From assembly GCA_017449135.1 (NCBI GenBank), contig JAFSKE010000042.1, positions 1 through 57,509 of the forward strand: a DNA stretch of 57,509 nt, in the 5' to 3' direction. The DNA is from Synergistaceae bacterium (GTDB lineage: Bacteria; Synergistota; Synergistia; Synergistales; Aminobacteriaceae). The translations under genes were made by a program, and so were the position numbers. Every line of letters starts with the position of its first letter. Position 1 is the stretch's first letter. This document shows, piece after piece, positions 34,795-43,846 of this stretch. The notes under the pieces are model-generated. The model saw nothing but the letters and a program-made list of their open reading frames with translations. It searched no databases and was not told where the DNA came from.

Positions 34795-36266
34795 CTTTTA
34801 CGCTCATCATCGGACTTCATTAATAACTCAGCAATCCTTAAACCTTCCGCCGTCTCAATATCTTTCGGCACATTTTGTCCCACCGTCAAAAATGACACAG
34901 GACAGCCCATAACCTGACGTATATTAAAAATAGACCCATAACTCACAGTCTCATCAAGTTTTGTGAATAGTAAATGAGAAACGGGAATGTCGGGAATATG
35001 TTCGACAACATCAAGCATATCACGATATTTCATGTTAGCCGCTAAAACCAAATGAACAGCATCAGGATTAAAAGCATTATAAAGATTAACATACATGTCC
35101 ATATTCTTTTTATCACGTTGAGAACGTCCCGCTGTGTCCATTAAAATAATTTCGGCGTTGTCATGTTCTTCAATAATGCTTGGAACTGACGCAATATCAA
35201 AAATAATTTCAATCGGAACTCCCAGAATTTTAGCATAAGTCTTTAACTGTTCGACCGCAGCAATTCTGTAAGTGTCGCTTGTCAATAACAAAACACGTTT
35301 ATGTTCCCAAAGTGCTTTAATCGCTGCAAGTTTAGCAATAGTTGTTGTCTTTCCTACTCCGGTAGGGCCGATCAACATTACACGCCTTCCCCCTACAGCA
35401 TCGCCGCCATTATCAGCAGCACATTCAATTTTAGTTCCAAGCCATTTAGTGAAGGATAATTTTTTATTTTTCTCCCTCGATTTTGCAATATTATAATCTG
35501 CCGTAAGTTTTCTGATATATTTTTCGTCAACTTCGGAAGCTCTTAATCTCTGCTCAATCTCACTTTCTCCCGAAATTGCCTGTTGAAATTGAATTTGAGG
35601 AGTTTGAATTTGTTGTTGAACTGGCTGCACAGAAATTTCAGGAATATTATTATTGACACTATTATTAATTCTGCTCATGTTTTCGACGGCGTTTAATCTT
35701 TCAAGCAAAAAGTCTATTCTGTCGGCCAAAGCTCCTACCTGTTTACTAATCTGCTCGACATCTTTATCCCGCTGATTTTGAGTTTGTTGAATTTGAGGCT
35801 GCGGGGCAGGAATTTGAGGCTGAACAGAAGCAGAATTGTAAGCATTCACGGCTCTTTCGGCTTTAGCGATTCCCTCTCTCGAAAACTGAACATCATCGGT
35901 CATGTAACCTTCATTTCCAAGCTCTGAAGGTGCAGGGGCAGGAGGAGTTATTGAACCTTTTTCCTTAAATTCGAGAAGTCTCCTGAAAGCAATTAAATTT
36001 TCCCGTCTTGTATCTTCGTCCATATTTGAGATAGAACTTGCGGAAGATAAATTTTGTTTTTGTTGAGGTTTAGTTTGCTGTGTGTCGTCCTCTAAAATTC
36101 CTGCGGTAACTCGAAGCACGGAATGTTTGAACAGTCCGAAAACTCCGCCGTCCTTAACAATCTGGCTTGAAAGAATTACAGCGTCCCTTCCAAGTCTCTC
36201 CGAAGCCAGCCTTAAAGCCTCCGCATCATCTTTAGCTGTAAAAGTAATCTGATTTATAACTCTCAT
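34791..36266 (-). CDS. flhF: Flagellar biosynthesis GTPase FlhF
   Basis: 491 residues. A basic N-domain is followed by a long low-complexity linker (about 60-260, rich in Q and P) and an SRP-type GTPase NG domain: MLIGPTGVGKTTTIAKLAA (G1), DTYRIAAVEQL, ILMDTAGRSQRD (G3), and FTKLDE (G4). It sets flagellar position and is switched by FlhG. The start is 9 bases after the flhA stop. Confidence 0.95.
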   Translation of the reverse strand: MRVINQITFTAKDDAEALRLASERLGRDAVILSSQIVKDGGVFGLFKHSVLRVTAGILEDDTQQTKPQQKQNLSSASSISNMDEDTRRENLIAFRRLLEFKEKGSITPPAPAPSELGNEGYMTDDVQFSREGIAKAERAVNAYNSASVQPQIPAPQPQIQQTQNQRDKDVEQISKQVGALADRIDFLLERLNAVENMSRINNSVNNNIPEISVQPVQQQIQTPQIQFQQAISGESEIEQRLRASEVDEKYIRKLTADYNIAKSREKNKKLSFTKWLGTKIECAADNGGDAVGGRRVMLIGPTGVGKTTTIAKLAAIKALWEHKRVLLLTSDTYRIAAVEQLKTYAKILGVPIEIIFDIASVPSIIEEHDNAEIILMDTAGRSQRDKKNMDMYVNLYNAFNPDAVHLVLAANMKYRDMLDVVEHIPDIPVSHLLFTKLDETVSYGSIFNIRQVMGCPVSFLTVGQNVPKDIETAEGLRIAELLMKSDDERKR

Positions 36267-36275
36267 AATTTTATT

Positions 36276-38462
36276 TTATTCCCCCGCTTTTGCATTCCCC
36301 ATAGAAACCATGCCCGCTGTCCTGACCTGAACCCCGCGTATAATTTCATTATATGACACAACGAAAATATTTTGAATTGAACCCTCAATCAATCGCCTGA
36401 CTATTAATCTTACATCAGGGTGAACGAGCAGAACAGGGGGTAAATTCTTAATTGATAATTCGTCCATTGCCTTAGAAATAGCCGAAATCATTTTTTGAAC
36501 TTCTCTTGGATCTAAATTCAACTGCCAGCCCCTTGTTAAATCGCCGTCAACGCCTGACATAATTTTCTGCTCCAAGACCGGTGAAAGAGTGAAAGCCGTT
36601 ATAACGCCGTCATTGCCTTGAATTTTCAATGTTATTAATCTCGATAATGCTTCTCTTGCCCTTTCAGTAAGGAAATCAACGCTTCTGGACATCTTCCCGA
36701 AATCAGCAAGAGCCTCGAAAATAGTAACTAAATCTCTAATCGGAATTTGTTCACGGATTAGATTCTGCAGCACCTTTTGAATTTCTCCGAGTGTCAAAGA
36801 AGATAATAATTCAGATATGACGGCAGGAGAATTTTCTTTAACCATGTCAGTTAATTTTTGAACTTCCTGACGTGTCAAAAGTTCCGCACCGTTCTTTCGT
36901 ATAACTTCGGATAAATGCGTAGCTAAAACCGAAGGAGCATCAACAACAGTGTAGCCCATTGCCTCTGCTTTGTCCCTTAAATCCGGCGAAATCCAAAGTG
37001 CAGGCAGACCGAATGCAGGTTCTTTTGTAGGAACACCGATTAAATCCTCTTCGACCGCTCCAGTATTCATGGCAAGATAATGATCCGGCAGCAATTCGCC
37101 TCTCCCGGCCTCAGCACCTTTAACCCTCAAAATATATTCAGTAGGTTTAATTTGAATGTTATCCCTAATTCTAATCGGAGGAACAACAATTCCCATTTCG
37201 AGAGCCATTTGTTTTCTGATAGTGCCTATTCTGTCGAGCATGTCCCCGCCCTGTGCAGGATCTATCAGGGGGATTATTGCGTAACCTATTTCGGCCTCCA
37301 TTGGTTCGACAGTCAAAAGTTTCATAACGTCATCGGGTGAAACGGGTTCAGCTTTTTGTTCGGTCTGTTCGGTTGTTTTTGCCTGATTTCCCTGTTGAGA
37401 ATTTGCCCCGTCGGGAACGTTTTTGCCCTGTTTGCCCTGTTTGCCCTGTTTGCCCTGTCCCTGTGAAACCTGTTGTTCAGCCTCAATGGACTGCAGCGAA
37501 GCCTCACGGCTGACAGTGTAACCTAAAGCACCCATTAAAATCGAAAGAGTTACAAACGGAACTGTCGGAAGTCCTGGAATTAATCCCATCGATAAAAGCA
37601 TTCCCGAAGCAATATATAAAGGTCTTGGATATTTAGTGAATGAGTTAATCAAGTCAGGGCCTAACTCTGAACTTGCTGCAGCTCTTGTAACGATGACACC
37701 CATTGCAGTAGACATTAATAACGCAGGAATTTGACCGACTAATCCGTCCCCTACGGTTAATAAGCTGTAATGTCCCGCAGCGGTTGCAGCGTCCATTCCC
37801 CGCATGAAAATCCCGATTGAAAGCCCTCCGATTATGTTTATCGTAGTGATGATTAAACCGGCGATTGCGTCTCCTTTAACGAATTTTGAAGCACCGTCCA
37901 TAGCTCCGTAAAAATCGGCTTCACGTTGAATATCCTGTCGTCTCTGTTTAGCTCCCTGTTCGTCAATCAGGCCGGAATTTAAGTCTGCGTCAATCGACAT
38001 CTGTTTGCCCGGCATTGCGTCAAGTGTAAATCTTGCTGCAACTTCGGCAACACGTTCGGCACCTTTTGTAATAACTAACATCTGAATAATGACAAGGATT
38101 AAGAACATTATAATTCCGACAACATAATTTCCTCCGACAACGAAATTTCCGAAGGCGTTAATAAGTTCTCCGGCATTTCCATAAAGCAGGATTAATCGTG
38201 TTGTTGAGACGTTTAGAGAAAGCCTGAACAGTGTAGAAATTAATAACAAAGTCGGGAAAATTGATAAATCTAAAGCTCTTTTGACGTAAAAAGTAACTAA
38301 CAAAGTTACAACGCCCAAAGTAATATTCATGGCCAGCAGAATATCAATTAACCAAGTAGGAAGGGGAACTACCATCATTATAATAATTAAGACCATTAGC
38401 AGCGCAACCCCTATATCGGAGTAACGTTGAACAGTAGATCTCATTATTGTAGTGTCAGGCAA
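36276..38462 (-). CDS. flhA: Flagellar type III export gate protein FlhA
   Basis: 728 residues. Eight membrane helices lie in the first 320, with the FHIPEP-type segment present as DLNSGLIDEQGAKQRRQDIQ and RFTLDAMPGKQMSID. The cytoplasmic domain begins near 380, after a Gln/Gly/Lys-rich insert with four QGK repeats. It forms the export gate ring of the flagellar secretion system. The start is a TTG with GGGAGGGG 8 bases upstream. It is first in the ten-gene operon that runs to 26856. Confidence 0.96.
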   Translation of the reverse strand: MPDTTIMRSTVQRYSDIGVALLMVLIIIMMVVPLPTWLIDILLAMNITLGVVTLLVTFYVKRALDLSIFPTLLLISTLFRLSLNVSTTRLILLYGNAGELINAFGNFVVGGNYVVGIIMFLILVIIQMLVITKGAERVAEVAARFTLDAMPGKQMSIDADLNSGLIDEQGAKQRRQDIQREADFYGAMDGASKFVKGDAIAGLIITTINIIGGLSIGIFMRGMDAATAAGHYSLLTVGDGLVGQIPALLMSTAMGVIVTRAAASSELGPDLINSFTKYPRPLYIASGMLLSMGLIPGLPTVPFVTLSILMGALGYTVSREASLQSIEAEQQVSQGQGKQGKQGKQGKNVPDGANSQQGNQAKTTEQTEQKAEPVSPDDVMKLLTVEPMEAEIGYAIIPLIDPAQGGDMLDRIGTIRKQMALEMGIVVPPIRIRDNIQIKPTEYILRVKGAEAGRGELLPDHYLAMNTGAVEEDLIGVPTKEPAFGLPALWISPDLRDKAEAMGYTVVDAPSVLATHLSEVIRKNGAELLTRQEVQKLTDMVKENSPAVISELLSSLTLGEIQKVLQNLIREQIPIRDLVTIFEALADFGKMSRSVDFLTERAREALSRLITLKIQGNDGVITAFTLSPVLEQKIMSGVDGDLTRGWQLNLDPREVQKMISAISKAMDELSIKNLPPVLLVHPDVRLIVRRLIEGSIQNIFVVSYNEIIRGVQVRTAGMVSMGNAKAGE
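37422..37457. repeat. Four perfect 9-base tandem repeats in the flhA linker
   Basis: The unit CAGGGCAAA on the coding (minus) strand is present four times without change and encodes QGK QGK QGK QGK in the region between the membrane and cytoplasmic domains of FlhA. Such arrays can gain or lose units by slippage without changing frame. Confidence 0.9.
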
Positions 38463-38530
38463 AAAATTCCCCTCCCTTAATATCTTATTTAATTAAGAAG
38501 TTTTCCTGGAATATTTTACCATGAAAAAAC

Positions 38531-38572
38531 GAATAAAAACTCCCCTGACGTTATAAATAAAAATCAGGAGAG
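38531..38572 (-). terminator. Rho-independent terminator of the cold-shock gene
   Basis: On the minus strand CTCTCCTGA pairs with TCAGGGGAG (9 bp, one G-U) across a 15-base loop, followed by TTTTTATTCGTTTTTT. It lies between the csp stop and the flhA start, so it insulates flhA from csp transcription. Confidence 0.75.
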
Positions 38573-38620
38573 CAAAAATTATTAAATTTATTACAAAAAA
38601 AGAAATCTCTAAAATGCTAA

Positions 38621-38824
38621 TTATAATTTTACAACGTTCGCAGCTTGTTGTCCTTTATTACCGTCAACGATATCGAATTGAACCTTCTGGCCTTCGTTGA
38701 GAGTTTTGAAACCATCACCGGCAATAGCACTGTAATGTACAAAAACGTCGCTGCCGCCGTCGACAGTGATAAACCCAAAACCTTTAGCCTCATTGAACCA
38801 TTTGACGGTACCTTTTGTAGCCAT
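38621..38824 (-). CDS. Cold-shock protein (CspA family)
   Basis: 67 residues with both RNA-binding motifs: [15 protein letters not shown] (RNP1) and VFVHYSAI (RNP2). It binds single-stranded RNA and DNA as a chaperone. The ATG at 38824 follows TTGGAGG; an in-frame extension to 38866 is upstream of that site and is rejected. The 5' leader of about 54 bases contains TGCAAAAAAAATTGCA, a small inverted repeat typical of regulated leaders. Confidence 0.95.
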   Translation of the reverse strand: MATKGTVKWFNEAKGFGFITVDGGSDVFVHYSAIAGDGFKTLNEGQKVQFDIVDGNKGQQAANVVKL

Positions 38825-38884
38825 TATAAAAAAAACCTCCAATAAGATGCAAAAAAAATTGCACAAAAATTATTAATTTCAATT

Positions 38885-38913
38885 AAAATACACTCATAAC
38901 ATAAATAAGTCAA
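38885..38913 (-). promoter_or_regulatory. Promoter of the cold-shock gene
   Basis: On the minus strand TTGACT (plus-strand 38908-38913) and TATTTT (plus-strand 38885-38890) are 17 bases apart. Transcription would start near 38878, giving a leader of about 54 bases. Confidence 0.55.
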
Positions 38914-38945
38914 CCGAAAAAAAATTCTAACTTTTCATGTTCGTG

Positions 38946-38951
38946 TATAAT
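38946..38951 (+). promoter_or_regulatory. -10 box of the thiamine operon promoter
   Basis: A perfect TATAAT ends about 10 bases before the first conserved riboswitch base. No convincing -35 is seen at 16-18 bases upstream, so the promoter may be weak without it. Confidence 0.45.
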
Positions 38952-38961
38952 ATTATTAATA

Positions 38962-39048
38962 TGGGAGCTTGGTGAACAGGCTGAGAGGGAATTTATTAAT
39001 AAATCCGACCATTAGAACCTGATACGGATAATGCCGTCGTAGGAAAGG
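38962..39048 (+). promoter_or_regulatory. TPP riboswitch (THI element)
   Basis: The conserved TPP-aptamer core is present: CTGAGAGGGAA (38981-38991), CCGACC, AACCTGAT (39016-39023) and GGATAATGCC. Helix P2 is AGCTT with AGGCT; P3 is the AT-rich palindrome ATTTATTAATAAAT; P5 is ACGG with CCGT. The aptamer 3' end runs straight into GGAAAGGAG, the ribosome site of thiM, so the switch most likely blocks translation when thiamine pyrophosphate is bound. No terminator stem with a T-run is seen. Confidence 0.95.
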
Positions 39049-39065
39049 AGAAAATATTTTATTAA

Positions 39066-39929
39066 ATGTTAGGCAAATATCTTGAAAACGTCAGAAAAAA
39101 ATCACCGTTAATTCACAACATCACAAATTACGTTACTGTCAATGACGTAGCAAATATTTTATTGGCAGTTGGAGCAAGTCCGATAATGTCCGATGATCCC
39201 GATGATGCAGTCGAAATTACGCAGATTTGTAACGGCTTAAACATCAACATCGGAACGTTAAACGCTCATACAATCAAAGGAATGTTTGTTTCGGCGGAGA
39301 AGTCGTTTGAGTTAAAACACGTGAATTTGTTAGACCCTGTGGGAGCAGGAGCGAGCAAATTACGAACTGACACGGCAATAAAATTAATGCAGAAAATCAA
39401 ATTTGATGTAATTCGAGGAAATTCATCGGAGATTAAGACACTTGTATTAGGTGCAGGGACGACACACGGAGTTGACGCAGATAAAGCCGACACGGTGAGC
39501 GATGAAAATCTTGATTTCATGGTTAAATTCGTAAAGGATTTTGCTTCGTCATCAGGCTCAATAATTGCATTGACTGGAGCTATTGACTTAGTCGCAGATT
39601 CACAAAGATGTTACGTAATCCGAAACGGCCGTCCCGAAATGGGAAAAATCACTGGAACAGGCTGTCAATTATCGGGCTTGATAACGGCATTTATCGCAGC
39701 AGAAAAAGCCTCTCCGTGTGCGGGGAGGGGAACCGCTTGCGGGGGAGGGGTAAATCTCCTTGACGCAACGGCTTCTGGAGTATGTGCAATGGGATTGGCG
39801 GGGGAAATTGCCTTCAAAAATCTCAAGCCTGACGAAGGAAATTCAACCTATAGAAACAGAATAATCGACGCAATTTACAACATGACAGGGAAAATTCTTG
39901 ATGACGGAGCAAAATATGAAATTCGATAA
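39066..39929 (+). CDS. thiM: Hydroxyethylthiazole kinase, with a repeat-derived insert
   Basis: 287 residues. It matches ThiM: HNITNYVTVNDVANILLAVGASPIMSDDPD, the LLDPVGAGASKLR nucleotide region, and GTGCQLSGL near the C-terminus with the catalytic Cys. It phosphorylates the thiazole alcohol for thiamine salvage. ThiM proteins are normally 262-272 residues; the extra length is at 39708-39755, where a dispersed repeat of family A is read in frame as ASPCAGRGTACGGGVN. It is first in the TPP-controlled operon. Confidence 0.93.
   Translation: MLGKYLENVRKKSPLIHNITNYVTVNDVANILLAVGASPIMSDDPDDAVEITQICNGLNINIGTLNAHTIKGMFVSAEKSFELKHVNLLDPVGAGASKLRTDTAIKLMQKIKFDVIRGNSSEIKTLVLGAGTTHGVDADKADTVSDENLDFMVKFVKDFASSSGSIIALTGAIDLVADSQRCYVIRNGRPEMGKITGTGCQLSGLITAFIAAEKASPCAGRGTACGGGVNLLDATASGVCAMGLAGEIAFKNLKPDEGNSTYRNRIIDAIYNMTGKILDDGAKYEIR
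39708..39755 (+). repeat. Dispersed palindromic repeat, family A, copy 1, inside thiM
   Basis: GCCTCTCC with GGGGAGG, then GGGAACCGCTTGCGG and GGAGGGGTAAA. The stretch GGGGAACCGCTTGCGG recurs exactly at 56935. Its length (about 48 bases) keeps the thiM frame open. A third relative is at 46164. Confidence 0.85.
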
Positions 39930-40560
39930 AAACGCTTTAACTCTTTATGCCGTAACCGACAGAACATGGCTTAACGGTCGAAGATTGTATGATGATGTCA
40001 AAAAGGCAGTTATCGGCGGAGCAACGTTAATTCAGTTACGTGAGAAAAATTTGTCTCATGATGATTTCAAAACTGAAGCACTGGAAATTCAGGAATTATG
40101 CAGGGAATTTAACGTACCTTTCATAATTAACGATGATGTCGAATTAGCGTGTGAGATTAACGCAGACGGTGTCCACGTAGGACAAAGCGATATGTCGGCG
40201 GATAACGTCAGAGCCTTAATCGGGAACGATAAGATTTTAGGAGTGTCAGTAAGGACAGTTGACGAGGCAATTTCGGCTGAAAATAACGGAGCGGATTATC
40301 TCGGAGCGGGAGCAGTTTTTCACACGGGGTCGAAGTCCGATGCAGTGGACATAACGCACGAGACACTGAAAAAAATTTGTGGGAGCGTTAAAATCCCTGT
40401 AGTTGCAATCGGCGGAATTAACGAGAAAAATATTCATGAGCTTAAAGGCACGGGAATAGCTGGAATAGCTGTAATCAGTGCGATTTTTGCGTCGGAAAAC
40501 ATCGAAGAGGCATGTATCAGATTAAAGCAGCAATTTTTGACGCAGACGGAACGTTGTTAA
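39916..40560 (+). CDS. thiE: Thiamine-phosphate synthase
   Basis: 214 residues from the ATG at 39916 (GGAG 6-7 bases upstream; overlaps thiM by 14 bases). The TIM-barrel motifs are GATLIQLREKNLSHDDF, FIINDDVELACEINADGVHVGQSDMS, GADYLGAGAVFHTGSKSD and VVAIGGINEKN. It joins thiazole phosphate and pyrimidine pyrophosphate to form thiamine monophosphate. It overlaps the next gene by 49 bases. Confidence 0.95.
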   Translation: MKFDKNALTLYAVTDRTWLNGRRLYDDVKKAVIGGATLIQLREKNLSHDDFKTEALEIQELCREFNVPFIINDDVELACEINADGVHVGQSDMSADNVRALIGNDKILGVSVRTVDEAISAENNGADYLGAGAVFHTGSKSDAVDITHETLKKICGSVKIPVVAIGGINEKNIHELKGTGIAGIAVISAIFASENIEEACIRLKQQFLTQTERC

Positions 40561-41177
40561 ATTCAATGCACATCTGGGAAGAACTTGGGGAAAGATATTT
40601 GAAATCCCTGAATATTGAGCCGGAAAAAAATCTGTCGCAAAAACTTTATTTCATGACATTAGAGCAGAGCAGTGAATATCTGCGTGAAAGGTATGAACTT
40701 AAAAATTCACCGTCAGAAATTAAAAATGCCATACTAAAAATCATCGAGAATTTCTACGTTTATGAAGTCGAGCTAAAACCCGGCGTTAAAAAATTCCTTG
40801 AAAATCTGCCCATTCCCAAAGTTATAGCGACATCGGGGGATAAAAATTTATTGAAAACGGCCTTAAAACGTAATGAAATCGATAAATATTTTGATGAGAT
40901 TTTCACCTGTTCTGACTTAAATACGACAAAACACGAAGCAAAAATATTTATGAGATGCTCAGAATTTTTGAAAATTGCCCCCAAGAATACAGCAGTTTTT
41001 GAGGACGCATTATTTTCGATAAGGACGGCCGGGAAAGCAGGTTTTATAACGGTAGGGATAGAAGATAGCTCGAATATTTTTCAACGTGAGGAATTAATCA
41101 GAGCGTCGGATTTTTACATTTCGGATTTTGACAGAAAGGATAATCATGAAAACATCATTAACTATTGCGGGCAGTGA
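40512..41177 (+). CDS. HAD-family phosphatase in the thiamine operon
   Basis: 221 residues with HAD motif I IFDADGTLLNSM, a helical cap (about 18-85), motif II VIATSGDK, a Lys in NTTKHEAKIFM and motif IV FEDALFSIRTA. It belongs to the beta-phosphoglucomutase-like group. It is embedded in the operon with overlaps on both sides. Because the operon ends with thiamine pyrophosphokinase rather than ThiL, a thiamine-monophosphate phosphatase is needed, and this is the obvious candidate; that is inference. Confidence 0.85.
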   Translation: MYQIKAAIFDADGTLLNSMHIWEELGERYLKSLNIEPEKNLSQKLYFMTLEQSSEYLRERYELKNSPSEIKNAILKIIENFYVYEVELKPGVKKFLENLPIPKVIATSGDKNLLKTALKRNEIDKYFDEIFTCSDLNTTKHEAKIFMRCSEFLKIAPKNTAVFEDALFSIRTAGKAGFITVGIEDSSNIFQREELIRASDFYISDFDRKDNHENIINYCGQ

Positions 41178-41946
41178 TTCGTCAGGCGGTGCTGGAATTC
41201 AGGCAGATATTAAGACAATGACGATGAACGGGGTATATGCGATGAGTGCGATAACTGCATTGACGGCACAAAACACTATGGGAGTTACGGGAATTTTAGA
41301 GGTGTCGCCGGAATTTTTGAGAAAACAGCTTGACGCAGTATTCACGGACATATTCCCTGATTCAGTAAAAATCGGCATGGTTTCAAGTTCAGAATTAATA
41401 AAAACGATTTCGGAGACGTTAAGATTTTATGACGCAAAAAACATTGTCGTTGACCCTGTAATGGTATCGACGAGCGGTGCAAGGTTAATCAACGAGAACG
41501 CAGTAGAAACGTTGAAGCAGGAACTTTTACCCATTGCTACGATATTAACGCCGAACATTCCCGAAGCAGAGATTTTATCGGGCATTAAGGAAATAAATTC
41601 TCCCGATGACATGATAAAAGCTGCCGAAAAAATAAATTCTGAATATGGCTGTTCAGTGTTGTTAAAGGGAGGCCATAATATCAACGATGCGAATGATTTA
41701 TTATGTTCAGGGACGAATAAAATTCAGTGGTTTAACGGTAAAAGGATTGACACAAAAAACACACACGGTACAGGCTGTACACTTTCAAGTGCAATAGCAG
41801 CGAATCTGGCGAAAGGTTTTTCACTGGATAAAGCCGTCTCACGTTCAAAAGAATATATTTCTGGAGCATTGGGAGCGGGTTTGAATTTAGGCAAAGGCTG
41901 TGGACCCATGAATCACGCTTTTAATCTAACGGGAAAATTCTCATGA
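41146..41946 (+). CDS. thiD: Hydroxymethylpyrimidine (phosphate) kinase
   Basis: 266 residues of the ribokinase fold. The start region SLTIAGSDSSGGAGIQADIKT, VKIGMVSS, VVDPVMVSTSGARL, LTPNIPEAEIL, VLLKGGH and the anion-hole Asp region THGTGCTLSSAIAANLA are all present. It phosphorylates HMP twice for ThiE. The ATG at 41146 follows AAGGA; an earlier in-frame ATG at 41128 is less likely. It overlaps the HAD gene by 32 bases and thiN by four. Confidence 0.95.
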   Translation: MKTSLTIAGSDSSGGAGIQADIKTMTMNGVYAMSAITALTAQNTMGVTGILEVSPEFLRKQLDAVFTDIFPDSVKIGMVSSSELIKTISETLRFYDAKNIVVDPVMVSTSGARLINENAVETLKQELLPIATILTPNIPEAEILSGIKEINSPDDMIKAAEKINSEYGCSVLLKGGHNINDANDLLCSGTNKIQWFNGKRIDTKNTHGTGCTLSSAIAANLAKGFSLDKAVSRSKEYISGALGAGLNLGKGCGPMNHAFNLTGKFS

Positions 41947-42572
41947 AACGCTGTATAATTATTGGAGGCTCTGAAATCAAAAATTACTCCTTAATACAAA
42001 AATATTTCAGAGCTGATGATTATTTTATTTATTGTGATTGCGGATTAAAGCACGAAAAGTTTTTCGACATCAAACCTGACTTAATAATCGGTGATTTTGA
42101 CTCATATTCGAGGCCTGAAAATCTCAAAAATGTTATAGTTCTTCCGATTGTGAAAGATGACACGGACACGATATTTGCAGTTAAGGAGGGAATTAGACGT
42201 AATTTCGATGAATTTTTGCTTGTCGGAGTTACTGGAGGACGACAGGATCATAATCTCGGAAATATTTATTCGCTTTTAATGCTCGCAAAGAACGATAAAA
42301 CGGCCATGATAATTGATGATTACACAGAAATGAGAATTATAAAGCCTCATGAACTCACGAGAATAAAATATGGCTGGAAATTTTTTTCGCTGATAAATAT
42401 ATCAGGGACAGCGAAGGGAATTTATATCAGGAACGCAAAATATAATCTTGATAACGCTGAAATCACGCCGGAATTTCAGTACGGAATTAGCAACGAAGTT
42501 TTAAGCCCTTGCAGCGATGCAGAAGTTTTGTTAAATGAGGGATATTTACTGCTTATTTGTGTTAGAGGGTAA
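41943..42572 (+). CDS. thiN: Thiamine pyrophosphokinase
   Basis: 209 residues with the TPK motifs: DCGLKHEKFFDIKPDLIIGDFDS, PIVKDDTDT and GVTGGRQDHNLGN. The C-terminal beta-domain binds thiamine. It converts thiamine directly to thiamine pyrophosphate with ATP. It is last in the TPP-riboswitch operon and overlaps thiD by four bases (ATGA). Confidence 0.92.
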   Translation: MKRCIIIGGSEIKNYSLIQKYFRADDYFIYCDCGLKHEKFFDIKPDLIIGDFDSYSRPENLKNVIVLPIVKDDTDTIFAVKEGIRRNFDEFLLVGVTGGRQDHNLGNIYSLLMLAKNDKTAMIIDDYTEMRIIKPHELTRIKYGWKFFSLINISGTAKGIYIRNAKYNLDNAEITPEFQYGISNEVLSPCSDAEVLLNEGYLLLICVRG

Positions 42573-42661
42573 CTGAAATATTGCAAATTGTAAAAATAAT
42601 CATTAAAATCTCTGCGTTAAGAAAATAATTTTATGACATGAAAGGAAATGAAATAAAAATT

Positions 42662-43840
42662 ATGCCGAAACTCTCCGACAGAGTGGGAACTTTCACGGAT
42701 TCAGTAATCCGAAGAATGACAAGAATTTGCAACAAATACGGTGCAATTAATTTATCGCAGGGATTTCCTGATTGGGAGCCTCCGAAGGAAATGCTTGATT
42801 CACTTGCAAAGACTGCCTATACAGGGCCTCATCAGTACGCAATAACATTCGGAGCAAAGAATTTCCGAGATGCAATTTGTGCGAAACAGTCAAAAGCTAT
42901 CGGGCGTGAAATTGACCCGGAAAAGGAAATCGTCATAACCTGCGGAAGCACTGAAGCTATGATGGCAGCAATGATGACGATCTGCAATCCCGGCGACAAG
43001 GTCATGGTTTTCTCGCCGTTCTACGAAAATTACGGAGCAGATTCGATTCTTTCAGGAGCATCGCCGATTTATATTCCTTTAGTTCCGCCGACTTATGATT
43101 ATGATATTAACTTAATCGAAGACGGATTCAAGGCAGGAGCAAAGGCAATCGTAATCTGCAACCCTTCAAACCCCTGCGGAAAAGTTTTCACGGAAGCAGA
43201 ATTAACGGAAATCGGGAAACTTGCGTTAAAGTATGATGCTTTCATAATCACTGACGAAGTTTACGAACATATTGTCTTTGACCCTTATAAACACGTTTAT
43301 GCTTCAGCATTGCCAGGACTTTTCGACCATGTAATAACCTGCAATTCGCTCTCAAAAACATATTCGATTACAGGCTGGAGACTTGGATATTTAATCGGGC
43401 CAGCAGATGTAGTTGACGGAGCAAGGAAAGTTCATGACTTTTTGACGGTCGGAGCGGCAGCACCTTTGCAGGAAGCGGCGACACAGGCGTTATATCTGCC
43501 CGAAAGTTATTACGAAGATCTGAAGCAGAAATACACGCATAAACGCAACAGATTTTTAGAGGGTCTCGATGAAGCAGGATTGAAGCACAATGTCCCTCAA
43601 GGGTCATATTTCGTAATGGTTGACATTTCAAATTTCCTTGAGCTTGAACAGTTCAAAGGCTGGGGAGATTTAGAATTTTGCGAATGGGTAATAAAGAACA
43701 TCGGAGTTGCTGCCGTACCAGGCTCGAGTTTCTTTAGGGAACCGGTGAATAATTTAATCCGATTCCATTTTGCAAGGTCTGATGAAGTCTTGGAAGAGGC
43801 AATCAGACGATTAAAGAAAATGGCAGGACTTTTGAAATAA
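42662..43840 (+). CDS. Class I/II aminotransferase
   Basis: 392 residues with PLP-binding features: GSTEAMMAAM, the NPSNPCGKVF Asn/Pro patch, DEVYEHIVFD and the lysine in SLSKTYSITGWRLGY. The closest known groups are the aspartate/methionine/kynurenine-type aminotransferases; the substrate cannot be told from sequence. The start at ATG 42662 has AAAGGA 14 bases upstream; an in-frame ATG at 42638 is an alternative. Six bases separate it from mnmA. Confidence 0.9.
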   Translation: MPKLSDRVGTFTDSVIRRMTRICNKYGAINLSQGFPDWEPPKEMLDSLAKTAYTGPHQYAITFGAKNFRDAICAKQSKAIGREIDPEKEIVITCGSTEAMMAAMMTICNPGDKVMVFSPFYENYGADSILSGASPIYIPLVPPTYDYDINLIEDGFKAGAKAIVICNPSNPCGKVFTEAELTEIGKLALKYDAFIITDEVYEHIVFDPYKHVYASALPGLFDHVITCNSLSKTYSITGWRLGYLIGPADVVDGARKVHDFLTVGAAAPLQEAATQALYLPESYYEDLKQKYTHKRNRFLEGLDEAGLKHNVPQGSYFVMVDISNFLELEQFKGWGDLEFCEWVIKNIGVAAVPGSSFFREPVNNLIRFHFARSDEVLEEAIRRLKKMAGLLK

Positions 43841-43846
43841 AAATTA

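Noticed and set aside
42573-42661. A terminator after thiN
   Set aside because: No stem with a following T-run could be found in this gap.
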